Assembly: GCA_964569015.1 (NCBI GenBank)
Contig: CAZMSN010000005.1
Span: 1 to 64,000, forward strand
DNA from: CAYQEC01 sp964569015
GTDB taxonomy: Bacteria; Actinomycetota; Acidimicrobiia; Spongiisociales; UBA5794
Reading direction: 5' to 3'
Length of the DNA: 64,000 nt
In this document: positions 34,038 through 42,281 of the stretch, in pieces
Layout: the number at the start of each line of letters is the position of its first letter
Position numbering within the stretch: the stretch's first letter is position 1
The notes under the pieces: model-generated
Seen by the model: the letters and a program-made list of their open reading frames with translations, nothing else
What the model was told of the DNA's origin: nothing
Databases searched by the model: none
Program-made: the position numbers and the translations under genes

Positions 34038-34832
34038 GTGAGGAGCATCCGGGCCCCGCGCCTGCTCACCGTGGCCGTGATGGTCGCCGCCCTGCTCACC
34101 GCCTCGTGCGCTGAGCCGGTCACGGGAAGAAGAACCGGCACCACCGACCCGCCCACCGTGGTCGACATGCCGCTCACCACGACCACGGAGCCCGCTTCCA
34201 CCACGACCCCGTCCGCTCCCGAGACACCGGAGGAAAGTGTGGCTATCTCATTCGTGACTGCCGACGGAATCACACTGGAGGGTCGCCGCTTCGGCACGGG
34301 AGCCGACTTCGTCGTCGTGGCGCACATGCGGCCCGCCGAGATGGATTCCTGGTTCGACCTCGCCGCCACCCTCGTCGCGGAGGGGTACTCGGTGCTCGCC
34401 TTCAACTTCCGCGGCTACGGGAAGTCGGAGGGCTCGGGCTACTCCGTCGACATCGACACCCTCGCCGCCATCGATCACGCTTTCGAGCTCGGCGCCGAGC
34501 GCGTGTTCCTGATCGGCGCCTCGATGGGCGGCACCGGCGTGATTGCCGCCGCCGCGCAGCGGGAGATCGCCGGGATCGTGACGCTGTCGGCGGCCGAGGA
34601 GTTCGACGGGGTGGACGCCCTCACCGCTGCTGCCACGCTCGAGGTGCCGATGCTGCTCTTTGCCGAGGAGAACAAGACCTATCCGGAGGACGCCAAGGCC
34701 ATCGCCGCCGCCAGCAGGGGATCCGCCGAGGTTGTCGTGCTCCCCGGAGATCAACACGGCACCAACCTCTTCGCCGAGCACGACCCCGCCCTCACCGATC
34801 GCATCGTGGCGTTCCTGCACGACCACTCGTAG
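34038..34832 (+). CDS. Lipoprotein alpha/beta hydrolase
   Basis: The 264-residue product starts with a signal peptide ending in a lipobox (LLTASC, Cys about residue 25), followed by a Thr/Pro-rich linker of about 40 residues and an alpha/beta hydrolase domain. The nucleophile elbow is GASMGG; the strand before it (NFRGYGKSEGSG) and a C-terminal GDQHG supply the usual Asp/His regions. It should be tethered outside the membrane and hydrolyse an ester or peptide substrate not identifiable from sequence. The GTG at 34038 is chosen because it puts the signal peptide at the N-terminus and has a leaderless -10; a longer frame to 33957 would bury it. Confidence 0.8.
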   Translation: MRSIRAPRLLTVAVMVAALLTASCAEPVTGRRTGTTDPPTVVDMPLTTTTEPASTTTPSAPETPEESVAISFVTADGITLEGRRFGTGADFVVVAHMRPAEMDSWFDLAATLVAEGYSVLAFNFRGYGKSEGSGYSVDIDTLAAIDHAFELGAERVFLIGASMGGTGVIAAAAQREIAGIVTLSAAEEFDGVDALTAAATLEVPMLLFAEENKTYPEDAKAIAAASRGSAEVVVLPGDQHGTNLFAEHDPALTDRIVAFLHDHS

Positions 34833-34844
34833 ATCGAGCAACGC

Positions 34845-35267
34845 CTACTCGGGATCGGGCGGCCGTCGCAGCCGCTTCAGCTCACCGCGAGCCCGCTTCG
34901 ACGCGAGGCGTCTCCGCCGCGCCGCTCCCGACGGAGCAGTGGGCACCCGGCGCCGCCCGGTACGCAGCGCCCCCGCCAGCAGCTCGGCCATGCGCCGGCG
35001 CGCGATCACCCGGTTCCGCCACTGGGAACGGGATTCGTCGGCCACCACCGTCACGACCCCGTTCACCACCCGCCGGCCGAGCCGCGCCACGAATCGTGCC
35101 TTCGTCTCCTCGTCGAGCGCATCGCTCCCGTCGAGATCGAACAGCAACTCCGCCCGGGTGGCGGAACGGTTGGCGTGCTGACCGCCGGGCCCACCGGCGG
35201 GACCGAACCGCCAGCTCAGCTCGCCGTCGGGAATAACCACGCGATCGGTGATGCGCAGATCCTTCAT
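34845..35267 (-). CDS. arfB: Peptidyl-tRNA hydrolase ArfB
   Basis: This 140-residue protein has the release-factor catalytic loop GGPGGQHANRSATRAEL (GGQ) and a very basic C-terminal tail (RRRRLASKRARGELKRLRR). The absence of stop-codon recognition domains marks it as ArfB/ICT1, which frees ribosomes stalled without a stop codon by inserting its tail into the mRNA channel. The ATG at 35267 has TAGCTT 7 nt upstream. It is convergent with the hydrolase gene and divergent from the VWA gene. Confidence 0.92.
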   Translation of the reverse strand: MKDLRITDRVVIPDGELSWRFGPAGGPGGQHANRSATRAELLFDLDGSDALDEETKARFVARLGRRVVNGVVTVVADESRSQWRNRVIARRRMAELLAGALRTGRRRVPTAPSGAARRRRLASKRARGELKRLRRPPDPE

Positions 35268-35274
35268 GGCCCTC

Positions 35275-35280
35275 AAGCTA
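35275..35280 (-). promoter_or_regulatory. Leaderless -10 (TAGCTT) of arfB
   Basis: TAGCTT on the minus strand is 7 nt from the arfB ATG. Confidence 0.55.
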
Positions 35281-35341
35281 CCGGACGCGCGACGGGACCC
35301 CCGGCATCCGGCCCTGCAGGCATGTGAGACAATCAACGGTT

Positions 35342-37534
35342 ATGCGTCAGCGCGACCAATCCGTGCTCAACGAGGTCCTCCCCCCAGAGGACCGGGTCAT
35401 CGAGGCCGTGGTTGCCCGCTACCAACGGGTGGCCCCGGCCGTGACGCGCTTCGCCCGCAGCCTCGCCGACAACGAGAACTTGGTGGTGCGGCTCGGTTCG
35501 CAGGCGGCGGGTGGAAACGACGAGATCGTGCTCGACCCCGGGGTGTTCCAGAGCGCCTATGCCCGCAGCGCGCCCGTGACGCCAGCCGAGGTGGCGCTGA
35601 CCAGCGCCCTGCACGAGGTGGTACACCTCATCGCCACCGACCTCGACGAGATGCGGCCCATCCCGCCCGTGTGGATTCCCCCACCATCCCAGAACCCGCC
35701 GCGCGAACGGGCGCCCCTGTCCTCGCCGCTCGGTCTCTTCCCGGATGACGACCCGCCGATCGACCTCCCCCCCGAGGCCGACCCAGCCACTCCTGTCCGG
35801 CTGCTCGACGCCCTCGCCGAGGTCGGAGGACCGGCGGCCGAAGCGCTGTTCCTCTCCTTGGAGGACGCACGCCAGGAGCGCACCCTGCTCGCCGCATACG
35901 CCGGCGCCCGGTCGGTGCTGGCCGACCTCTACCGCAGCGCCACACCACAGGCGATGCAGAACGCCCGCCCCCTCGGCCAGTTCGCCCTCGCCTGCTTCCT
36001 GGTGACCGGCGGCTACGCCGACCGCAACGGCCTCCAGCGCAGGCTCGCCCCGCACGTCGCCGCCGCCCTCGACGACGCGATGGACTGCCTCCACGATGTC
36101 CCCACCGCCGCCGGCCCCTGGGAAGTCGGAGGGCTCGCCCTGCGCCTTCTCGAGATCGCGCTCCTCCACGGCCTGGTCCAGCAGACCGACCCTTCCGATT
36201 CGCCTGCTGCCAACCGCGCCAAGGGCGAAGCGGATCGGGCGGCGATCTCCGAGACCGTCGATGCCGTGCGCATCGTGACCCCACCGCTCCAGGACGCCGA
36301 CAGCTACGACCAGACCCGCCGTGCGACCCAGGCGGTGACGGCCCAGCACGGCAAGGCCGGCGACGCCCAGCAAGCAGGAGACCCCGCCACCGATCAGGTG
36401 GTCCGTGTCAGTGAAGCGCCCACGATCTACCTCCCGACCGGCCAGAGCGGCAAGCTGCTGGTGTGCCCCTTCCCCGATCGCTTTGCTCGCCACGCCCCCG
36501 ATGGGCGCCGCCTCATCGAAGAGGCCGCCTTGCGCTGGCAAGTTGCGCAGCGCCGAGTAGCCGGTGAGCTCTACCCCCTCTTCGTCGCCAACCAGCGGCG
36601 CGGGCTCCGCTCCGGCTACGACGCCGGCGACCTCTCGCCGTACGCGGCGCTCTTGCTCGGTGCCGGGCTCTACGAGCGCATGTTCGAGCGGCGCGACCTA
36701 CCGTCACGACGCTCCTACGGCGTGAGCCTGCTCGTCGACGGATCGGCGTCCATGCTCCAGCCGAAGGCAACCCCCGACGGACGCAACACCCCGTGGCCGC
36801 TGGCCGCTGCCATCCTCGGCGCCTGGACCCTCGCCAACCTGTGCAACGAGCTTCAGATCGATTTTGAGGTCGCGTTCTTCAACCGGGCGTTCGCCGCGGT
36901 CGCCGACGATACCGAGCGGGCCTTCTCCGATCGGCGCCACGCCGCCACCGGGGCGCTGCGGCGCACCCAGGGAGGGGCTGCGCCACGACTGTCTCGGACC
37001 GTCAACCACTACCTCCTCAAGCCGTTTGGTGCCCGCTGGCGGACTGCTGAGGACATCCTCGCCGGGCTCTTCTGGATGGCGGCGACGCCCTCCGACGCCG
37101 CACGCGTCGCCCGCCTCTCACCCGAGGAGGCGCCCCCGATCTCGATGTTCGACAAGGCCGCCAACGTCGACGAGTACAACGTCGCCTACGCCGCCCGCCG
37201 GCTGGCAGGCCGCAACGTCTCGACCCGCATCCTGGTGGTGCTCGCCGACGGCATGACCCGCGGCTCGGTCGAGGATCTCGCCGCGTCCGTGCGATCGGTC
37301 GAGGGGGCCGGAGCCGTCGTGCTCGGCATCGGCATCGGCGACGACACCGTCCAAGCCGCCTACGATCGCAACCAAGTCGTCGAGCGCCCCGATCATCTCG
37401 CTCGCGCCATGGTCGACGGCGTTCGCTCGACCCTCTATCGCACGATCGCCGCCGCCGGCGGCAACACCTGGTGGGCTCACACCAGCGAGCGCGCCGTCTA
37501 CGATCATCCCGCCCCAAGGAGCATCGATGCCTAG
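35342..37534 (+). CDS. VWA-domain protein with N-terminal HExxH (CobT-like)
   Basis: This 730-residue protein has a C-terminal von Willebrand A domain. Its MIDAS-type DGSAS begins at D466 (SLLVDGSAS), with a second aspartate region LVVLADGMTRG and a closing GIGIGDD segment. This resembles the CobT-type subunits that work with MoxR/CobS AAA+ ATPases. Near residues 91-95 the N-terminal part has HEVVH, a zinc-peptidase-like HExxH in a helix (ALTSALHEVVHLIATDLDE). The middle is helical and low in recognisable motifs. It overlaps the AAA+ gene downstream by 8 nt, so the two proteins very likely function together. No cobalamin genes are nearby, so metal chelation in B12 synthesis is not supported. 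A GACAAT hexamer lies 8 nt before the ATG. Confidence 0.8.
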   Translation: MRQRDQSVLNEVLPPEDRVIEAVVARYQRVAPAVTRFARSLADNENLVVRLGSQAAGGNDEIVLDPGVFQSAYARSAPVTPAEVALTSALHEVVHLIATDLDEMRPIPPVWIPPPSQNPPRERAPLSSPLGLFPDDDPPIDLPPEADPATPVRLLDALAEVGGPAAEALFLSLEDARQERTLLAAYAGARSVLADLYRSATPQAMQNARPLGQFALACFLVTGGYADRNGLQRRLAPHVAAALDDAMDCLHDVPTAAGPWEVGGLALRLLEIALLHGLVQQTDPSDSPAANRAKGEADRAAISETVDAVRIVTPPLQDADSYDQTRRATQAVTAQHGKAGDAQQAGDPATDQVVRVSEAPTIYLPTGQSGKLLVCPFPDRFARHAPDGRRLIEEAALRWQVAQRRVAGELYPLFVANQRRGLRSGYDAGDLSPYAALLLGAGLYERMFERRDLPSRRSYGVSLLVDGSASMLQPKATPDGRNTPWPLAAAILGAWTLANLCNELQIDFEVAFFNRAFAAVADDTERAFSDRRHAATGALRRTQGGAAPRLSRTVNHYLLKPFGARWRTAEDILAGLFWMAATPSDAARVARLSPEEAPPISMFDKAANVDEYNVAYAARRLAGRNVSTRILVVLADGMTRGSVEDLAASVRSVEGAGAVVLGIGIGDDTVQAAYDRNQVVERPDHLARAMVDGVRSTLYRTIAAAGGNTWWAHTSERAVYDHPAPRSIDA

Positions 37535-38516
37535 ACCCGTCACCTTCACCGACCCGACCGGCGACGGCCCTCCCGTCGAGCTGGATTCCGTCGAGGTACC
37601 CCCGGGACTCCCCGATCGCGAGCTGCGGCTCGCCCACGTCCCGAAGCCCGATCCCTACTACGTCGACCTCGGGATGCTCTACAAGCTCGCCCAACTCGAG
37701 CAGGTCCGCCGGCTCCATTTCACCGACACTCCTCTGCATCTCGCCCTCCGGGGCCACATGGGCACCGGCAAGGACCACGACCTCGAGCAGTTCGCGGCGC
37801 TGCTCGGCATGCCCCACTACCGAATCCCCCTCACCGGTGAAGTGCGCGACATCACCCTGATCGGTTCGGTCAAGCTGCACGGAGACGGCAGGGGCGGTAC
37901 CGAGAGCAGGTGGCAAGACGGCGACATCACCCGGGCCCTGCGGGGCCCCGCTCTCATCAACCTCTCGGAGTTGAACGCCGCCGGAGCCGAGACCTTGTTT
38001 GCCCTTCACGGCCTGCTCGACCGCCACCAGGCGCTCGAGCTCCCCACCGGCGAGATGGTGCGCCTGCGAAGCGACGTGCGGGTCTTCGGGACCCTCAACC
38101 CCACCGATCTGCGCGACTATGCCGGCACCCAGACGCTCAACAAGGCTTTCGCCGACCGGTGGATCATTTGGGAGAAGGACTTCCCCGACGAAGCCCAGCT
38201 CGCCGGGATGCTCGACCGCCGCCACCCGGGCCTCAAAGCGGAATTCGTGGAGCCCATCGCCAAGCTGGCCGTCGAAGTCAACGCCTCGTTCACCTCAGCC
38301 GATGCCCGTACCCGGGTCGAGACCCCGATGAGCCTCCGCACCGTGCTCGATCGCGTCCCGGCCGGGCTCCGAGTGTACGCCGGGAGCAGCGACCCGCTGC
38401 GCGACGCCTGGGACGAGTTCGTGCTTCCTCACATCGATCCCTTCGATCGAGATCACTATGAGACGGTGTGGGCGGCAGTGGTGCGGCACGGACCCGCCGG
38501 GCCGCCCTTCGCCTGA
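37527..38516 (+). CDS. MoxR/CobS-like AAA+ protein with altered Walker motifs
   Basis: The 329-residue product aligns by pattern with the CobS/MoxR AAA+ clade: a P-loop (GHMGTGKD, 76-83), a substrate-pore-like VRDITLIGSVK, a Walker-B strand (ALINLSE, 142-148), sensor-1 asparagine (VFGTLNPTD) and an arginine-finger region (NKAFADRW). Two key positions differ: the Ser/Thr after the P-loop lysine is D83, and the Walker-B aspartate is S147 (the glutamate is kept). It may bind ATP poorly or in a different way. The ATG follows AAGGAG inside the VWA gene. In known systems the AAA+ ring remodels a target through the VWA partner. Confidence 0.82.
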   Translation: MPRPVTFTDPTGDGPPVELDSVEVPPGLPDRELRLAHVPKPDPYYVDLGMLYKLAQLEQVRRLHFTDTPLHLALRGHMGTGKDHDLEQFAALLGMPHYRIPLTGEVRDITLIGSVKLHGDGRGGTESRWQDGDITRALRGPALINLSELNAAGAETLFALHGLLDRHQALELPTGEMVRLRSDVRVFGTLNPTDLRDYAGTQTLNKAFADRWIIWEKDFPDEAQLAGMLDRRHPGLKAEFVEPIAKLAVEVNASFTSADARTRVETPMSLRTVLDRVPAGLRVYAGSSDPLRDAWDEFVLPHIDPFDRDHYETVWAAVVRHGPAGPPFA

Positions 38517-38564
38517 GCACATCCGACCTGCAGCCAGCGGCGACGGGCTATCGTCACGCCCGCC

Positions 38565-39050
38565 ATGCCTTCGTTCGACGTCGTGTCCCAGGTCGATCTC
38601 CAGGAAGTCCGCAACGCGGTCGATCAGGCCTCGCGCGAGATCGTGAATCGCTACGACTTCAAGGGCACGGAGACCACGGTCAGGCTCCAAGACAACTCGA
38701 TCGTGCTCGAATCAAGCACCGAACAGCGCCTCGAGGCGGCCGTCGACGTCCTCAAGGGAAGGCTCGTCAAACGCAAGGTGTCGCTCAAGGCACTCAGCGG
38801 CGGCGAGCCGCGGCCGGCCGCAGGAGGCCGGTCGCGCAGCGAGTTCACGCTCAATCAGGGAATCGCCCAGGATGCCGCCCGTGAGCTGTCCAGACAGGTC
38901 CGGGACCGCAAGCTCAAGGTGCAGGTCCAGATCCAAGGTGACCAGCTTCGCGTCCAGGGCAAGAAGCGCGACGATCTCCAGGAGGTCATCGCCTTCCTCA
39001 AGGGCCTCGACTACCGCCTGCCGCTTCAGTACGTCAACTACCGCGACTGA
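38565..39050 (+). CDS. YajQ family nucleotide-binding protein
   Basis: The 161-residue protein has the YajQ signature MPSFDVVSQVDLQEVRNAVDQ and two repeated ferredoxin-like folds with NRYDFKG and the C-terminal DDLQEVIAFLK. YajQ proteins bind nucleotides; some bind cyclic di-GMP, others have been linked to tRNA or viral RNA. The role here is not defined. A TATCGT hexamer lies 10 nt before the ATG, implying a very short leader. It is convergent with hpt, 5 nt apart. Confidence 0.93.
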   Translation: MPSFDVVSQVDLQEVRNAVDQASREIVNRYDFKGTETTVRLQDNSIVLESSTEQRLEAAVDVLKGRLVKRKVSLKALSGGEPRPAAGGRSRSEFTLNQGIAQDAARELSRQVRDRKLKVQVQIQGDQLRVQGKKRDDLQEVIAFLKGLDYRLPLQYVNYRD

Positions 39051-39055
39051 GCCGC

Positions 39056-39595
39056 TCAGCGGTCCTCGGCAGCGAGCTCACCGATGTACGGGAGGGTGCG
39101 ATAGCGCTCGGCGTAGTCGAGCCCGTACCCCACCACCCACACATCGGGGATGGTGAAGCCCAGGTAGTCGATGGCGACTTCGGCCTCGGTGCGATCCGGT
39201 TTGTGCAGCAGCGTGCACAGCTTGAGCGAGGCGGGACCACGGGCCGTGAGCAGACGTTGCAGGTAGGCGATCGTGTGACCGGTGTCGACGATGTCCTCGA
39301 CGACCAGCACGTGCTCGTCTGCGATATCGTGCCGGACGTCCATGAGGAGCCGCACCGATCCGAGGTGCTCCTCGCTCTCGCGATCCCCGTAGCTGGAGAC
39401 GGCGATGAACTCGATCCGGTTGGGAACGGTGAGGCGGCGGGCGAGGTCGGACAGGAACACGAACGAGCCCTTGAGCACCCCGACGAGCACGAGGGAATCG
39501 ACGTCGGCGTAGTCCCGATCGATCGTGGCCGCCAGCTCGGCGACCTTGTGCCGGATCTCTTCCTCGGTGACGAGCGGTGCAGGTGGGTGCGCCAT
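39056..39595 (-). CDS. hpt: Hypoxanthine phosphoribosyltransferase
   Basis: This 179-residue type I phosphoribosyltransferase has the PRPP-binding VLVVEDIVDTGHTIAYL and the usual hpt segments VGVLKGSFVFLSDL, FIAVSSYG and PDVWVVGYGLDY. It salvages hypoxanthine and guanine to IMP and GMP. The ATG at 39595 gives the family-typical length and has TACCGT 7 nt upstream, so longer in-frame starts are rejected. Confidence 0.95.
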   Translation of the reverse strand: MAHPPAPLVTEEEIRHKVAELAATIDRDYADVDSLVLVGVLKGSFVFLSDLARRLTVPNRIEFIAVSSYGDRESEEHLGSVRLLMDVRHDIADEHVLVVEDIVDTGHTIAYLQRLLTARGPASLKLCTLLHKPDRTEAEVAIDYLGFTIPDVWVVGYGLDYAERYRTLPYIGELAAEDR

Positions 39596-39602
39596 CGCCG
39601 TG

Positions 39603-39608
39603 ACGGTA
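39603..39608 (-). promoter_or_regulatory. Leaderless -10 (TACCGT) of hpt
   Basis: TACCGT on the minus strand is 7 nt from the hpt ATG; the same hexamer and spacing occur at dapA. Confidence 0.6.
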
Positions 39609-39645
39609 CTTCCTCGCTCACACGATGTCGCAATCGAACCGTCGA

Positions 39646-40326
39646 TCAGGCATCGGTGACGAGCCTCGCCGCGATCTCCACCGCTTCGAGCAGATTGGTG
39701 GCGATGGGAGTTCGCGCCTCGGCGAGCAGCTCGGCGAGGTGATGCGACCCGCCGTCGTACACCACGCACTTGATCCCCGTCTCGCGCGCGGCGCCGGCGT
39801 CGTCGAGGGCATCGCCGATCAGCACGACCCGTGCCGGGTCGAGGCTCCCGAGGGCGACCTCCAGATCGGCGAGATGGCGCTCCAGGTGATGGAGCTTGGT
39901 CTCGCCGGCCTCTCCTCGATTGCCGTCGACGCGGACCATGGCCCGGTCGAGGCCGTGGGCGGCAACCGCTTGCACCAGCTCACCGTGCCACCACATGGAC
40001 AGGATCGATTGGCTCCATCCGGCATCGCCGACTCGTTCGACGGCGAGCCGGGCATCCTCGGTGAGGGGAAGCGACGCGACGCCTTCCCGGTATCCCTGAT
40101 GGAAGACGGCATCGATCCGGCGCCACTCGTCCTCGTCGATGCGACGATCGAGGAGGCGCTCGTAGAAGACAGCAACGGGACGGGTGTAGTGGGTCCGGTA
40201 GGCATCGGCGTCGATGGGCTCGGCGCCGATGTCCTCCAGCGACAGGTTGACGGCGTCGACGACCAGTTCGAGGTCGTCGACGAGGGTGCCGTTCCAGTCC
40301 CAGATCACGTGTGGTGTGTCGCTCAC
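39646..40326 (-). CDS. HAD family hydrolase (phosphoglycolate phosphatase-like)
   Basis: This 226-residue HAD protein has motif I as WDWNGTLVDD (D10, with N12 in the place of the usual second Asp), a C1-type helical cap, and motif IV VLIGDALDDAGAA. The fold matches small-molecule phosphatases of the Gph type. D-to-N at the acid/base position is seen in part of the family, so activity cannot be judged from sequence. The GTG at 40326 has TACAGT 8 nt before it. It is upstream of hpt on the same strand and divergent from the LOG gene. Confidence 0.8.
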   Translation of the reverse strand: MSDTPHVIWDWNGTLVDDLELVVDAVNLSLEDIGAEPIDADAYRTHYTRPVAVFYERLLDRRIDEDEWRRIDAVFHQGYREGVASLPLTEDARLAVERVGDAGWSQSILSMWWHGELVQAVAAHGLDRAMVRVDGNRGEAGETKLHHLERHLADLEVALGSLDPARVVLIGDALDDAGAARETGIKCVVYDGGSHHLAELLAEARTPIATNLLEAVEIAARLVTDA

Positions 40327-40334
40327 GGCTCACG

Positions 40335-40340
40335 ACTGTA
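40335..40340 (-). promoter_or_regulatory. Leaderless -10 (TACAGT) of the HAD gene
   Basis: TACAGT on the minus strand is 8 nt from the GTG start. Confidence 0.5.
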
Positions 40341-40418
40341 CCCGGGCACTCGTCATTCCTTCACCGCGTCCCCACCGTCGGGAACGGGAGTCCCGTGCCC
40401 TGCGCCGGAAGGTCCCGC

Positions 40419-40424
40419 TAGCGT
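40419..40424 (+). promoter_or_regulatory. Leaderless -10 (TAGCGT) of the LOG gene
   Basis: TAGCGT lies 7 nt before the ATG at 40432. Confidence 0.6.
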
Positions 40425-40431
40425 GCGGGCC

Positions 40432-41499
40432 ATGCGTCCCTATCGGCTCGGCAACGACGACCTCGATCGGCGGCTGCGTCAACTCGTCAGCGACGCCGTC
40501 GCATCCCATGAAGGACGGGCCCAAGACGAGGGCCTCATCGCCGAGATGCTGGTGAGCGGCCTCAAGCTGCTGCTCGACGACACCGACACCGGAGATCTCA
40601 AGCTGGTCAACAGCGCCCTCAAGGAGCTGCGCTACGCACTCTTGATCTTCTCGCGCTACCGGGACACACCCAAAGTGACGATGTACGGCTCAGCCCGGGT
40701 GACCCCGGATGACCCCAACTACCGGCTCGCCGCCGAGTTCGCCAATCTCATGGCCGACACCCACAACTGGATGATCGTCACCGGCGCCGGCCCCGGCATC
40801 ATGGAAGCCGGCAACAAGGGCGCCGGGACGGAGTACGGCTTCGGGGTCAACATTCGCCTCCCCTTCGAAGCCGATCCGAATCCCTACGTGCACGAGAGCC
40901 GCCTCATCAACTTCAAGTACTTCTTCACCCGCAAGCTCATGTTCGTCAAGGAATCCCACGCCTTCGTCCTCTTTCCCGGCGGGTTCGGAACCCAGGACGA
41001 GACCTTCGAGCTGCTCACGCTCGTGCAGACCGGCAAGTCGGACATGCACCCGATCGTGCTCATCGAAGCGCAAGGCACCGGCTACTGGGAATCGTGGCTG
41101 GCATTCGTCTTGACGCTGCGTGAGAAGGGCATGATCCTCCCCGACGACTTCAGCCTCTTCAAGTACACCACCAGCGTCGAAGAGGCCTGCAACGAGATCC
41201 TCCGGTTCTACGGCAACTACCACTCACAGCGCTTTGTGGAAGGAAAGCTGGTGCTCAGGCTCAAGCACGAGCCGAGCGACGAGTTGGTCGCCGAGCTCAA
41301 CGACGAGTTCCCCGACATCCTGGTTCGAGGCTCGATCGAGAAGATCCCGGCCACCCCGGCCGAGAACAACGACGGCGACAACGTCGATCTCCACCGCATC
41401 AGGATGCACTTCGATCGGCGTCATCTGGGACGTCTCCGACAGCTCGTCGACCGCCTCAACGAGGCCGCGGCGAACCAAGAGGACGGCGCGGGCCGGTAG
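40432..41499 (+). CDS. LOG/TIGR00730 family Rossmann protein with C-terminal extension
   Basis: The 355-residue protein contains the LOG family motif PGGFGTQDE and the preceding GAGPGIMEAGNKGA loop, typical of cytokinin riboside 5'-monophosphate phosphoribohydrolases (formerly lysine decarboxylase-like). It is longer than the usual LOG protein (about 190-260 residues): a helical N-terminal region of about 85 residues precedes the Rossmann core, and about 100 residues follow it, ending in a charged helix. The core probably hydrolyses a nucleoside monophosphate glycosidic bond, but the large form is not characterised to my knowledge. The ATG at 40432 is chosen by its leaderless -10. The next gene starts 12 nt after its stop. 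Confidence 0.82.
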   Translation: MRPYRLGNDDLDRRLRQLVSDAVASHEGRAQDEGLIAEMLVSGLKLLLDDTDTGDLKLVNSALKELRYALLIFSRYRDTPKVTMYGSARVTPDDPNYRLAAEFANLMADTHNWMIVTGAGPGIMEAGNKGAGTEYGFGVNIRLPFEADPNPYVHESRLINFKYFFTRKLMFVKESHAFVLFPGGFGTQDETFELLTLVQTGKSDMHPIVLIEAQGTGYWESWLAFVLTLREKGMILPDDFSLFKYTTSVEEACNEILRFYGNYHSQRFVEGKLVLRLKHEPSDELVAELNDEFPDILVRGSIEKIPATPAENNDGDNVDLHRIRMHFDRRHLGRLRQLVDRLNEAAANQEDGAGR

Positions 41500-41502
41500 A
41501 AT
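41497..41502 (+). promoter_or_regulatory. Leaderless-type -10 (TAGAAT) of the TIGR03084 gene
   Basis: TAGAAT overlaps the stop codon of the LOG gene and lies 9 nt before the ATG at 41512, so the downstream run can be transcribed on its own. Confidence 0.5.
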
Positions 41503-41511
41503 ACGTGTCCG

Positions 41512-42276
41512 ATGCGAGAGATCCTGTCCGACTTGGTAGCCGAACAGCAGGCACTGGATCAGTTCCTCCAGAGTATCTCCGAACGCGATTGGAATCTCCC
41601 CACGCCCGTCAAGGGCTGGAGCATCAAGGACACGGTGAGCCATCTCGCCCACTCCGAGGAATTCGCCGCCGGGGCCCTCAACGGCGGCGCGTCGTTCATC
41701 GAGGACGCCAACGTCACCGACATCGACGAGTGGACGGCCCGCGGCGTGCGTCAGGGCCGCAAGAAGCGCTACCAGGAGGTCATCGAATGGTGGCGCAACA
41801 GCCGGGCCACCGTCATCGAGGCCCTCTCCCGCATGGAGCCAAGCCGTCGCATCCCCTGGGTGGCGACACCGGTTGGCGCCAGGACCTTCGCCACCATACG
41901 CCTGACGGAAACGTGGGCCTATGGTCTCGACATCCAGGCAGCCATGGAAGGGCGCCTTCCTCCGCCGGACGACGATGAGGAGGCGGCCGGCGATTCGCCC
42001 CGCATTCGCCACATCGCCTGGCTGGCACACCGCATGCTCCCCCACGCCTTCGATCAGGAGGGCGAGGAATTTCCCCCCGGTGGTATCCGGATCGAGCTGA
42101 TGGGCCCCAAGTACGCCCGCTGGGTATTCGGGCCCGCCGATGCAGAGAACGTCATCAAGGGGCTCGCCGGCGAATGGTGCCGGGTGGCCGTGCAGCGGCT
42201 CGACGTCACGAAGACCACGCTCAAGGCCGACGGCACGGCGGCCGAGACCGCCCTGCACATCGTTCGGGCGTCCTGA
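41512..42276 (+). CDS. TIGR03084-type DinB/MDMPI metal-binding domain protein
   Basis: This 254-residue protein has the mycothiol-dependent maleylpyruvate isomerase-type four-helix metal-binding domain (WSIKDTVSHLAHSEE, with H44/H47) and a C-terminal domain of the kind found in TIGR03084 proteins (WCRVAVQRLD). In the family the second helix pair supplies ligands in an E-x-W-x-H pattern; here it reads ETWAY (E133, Y137), so the final histidine ligand appears replaced. Members act as thiol-dependent enzymes, but the substrate is unknown. It is the first of three close genes: 5 nt to the BtpA gene and 14 nt from that to the PPC gene. Confidence 0.8.
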   Translation: MREILSDLVAEQQALDQFLQSISERDWNLPTPVKGWSIKDTVSHLAHSEEFAAGALNGGASFIEDANVTDIDEWTARGVRQGRKKRYQEVIEWWRNSRATVIEALSRMEPSRRIPWVATPVGARTFATIRLTETWAYGLDIQAAMEGRLPPPDDDEEAAGDSPRIRHIAWLAHRMLPHAFDQEGEEFPPGGIRIELMGPKYARWVFGPADAENVIKGLAGEWCRVAVQRLDVTKTTLKADGTAAETALHIVRAS

Positions 42277-42281
42277 AGCTC

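Noticed and set aside
35342..38516. VWA/AAA+ pair as a cobaltochelatase (CobT/CobS)
   Set aside because: The similarity is only in fold class. There is no CobN or other B12 gene and the ATPase motifs are altered, so no cobalamin role is claimed.
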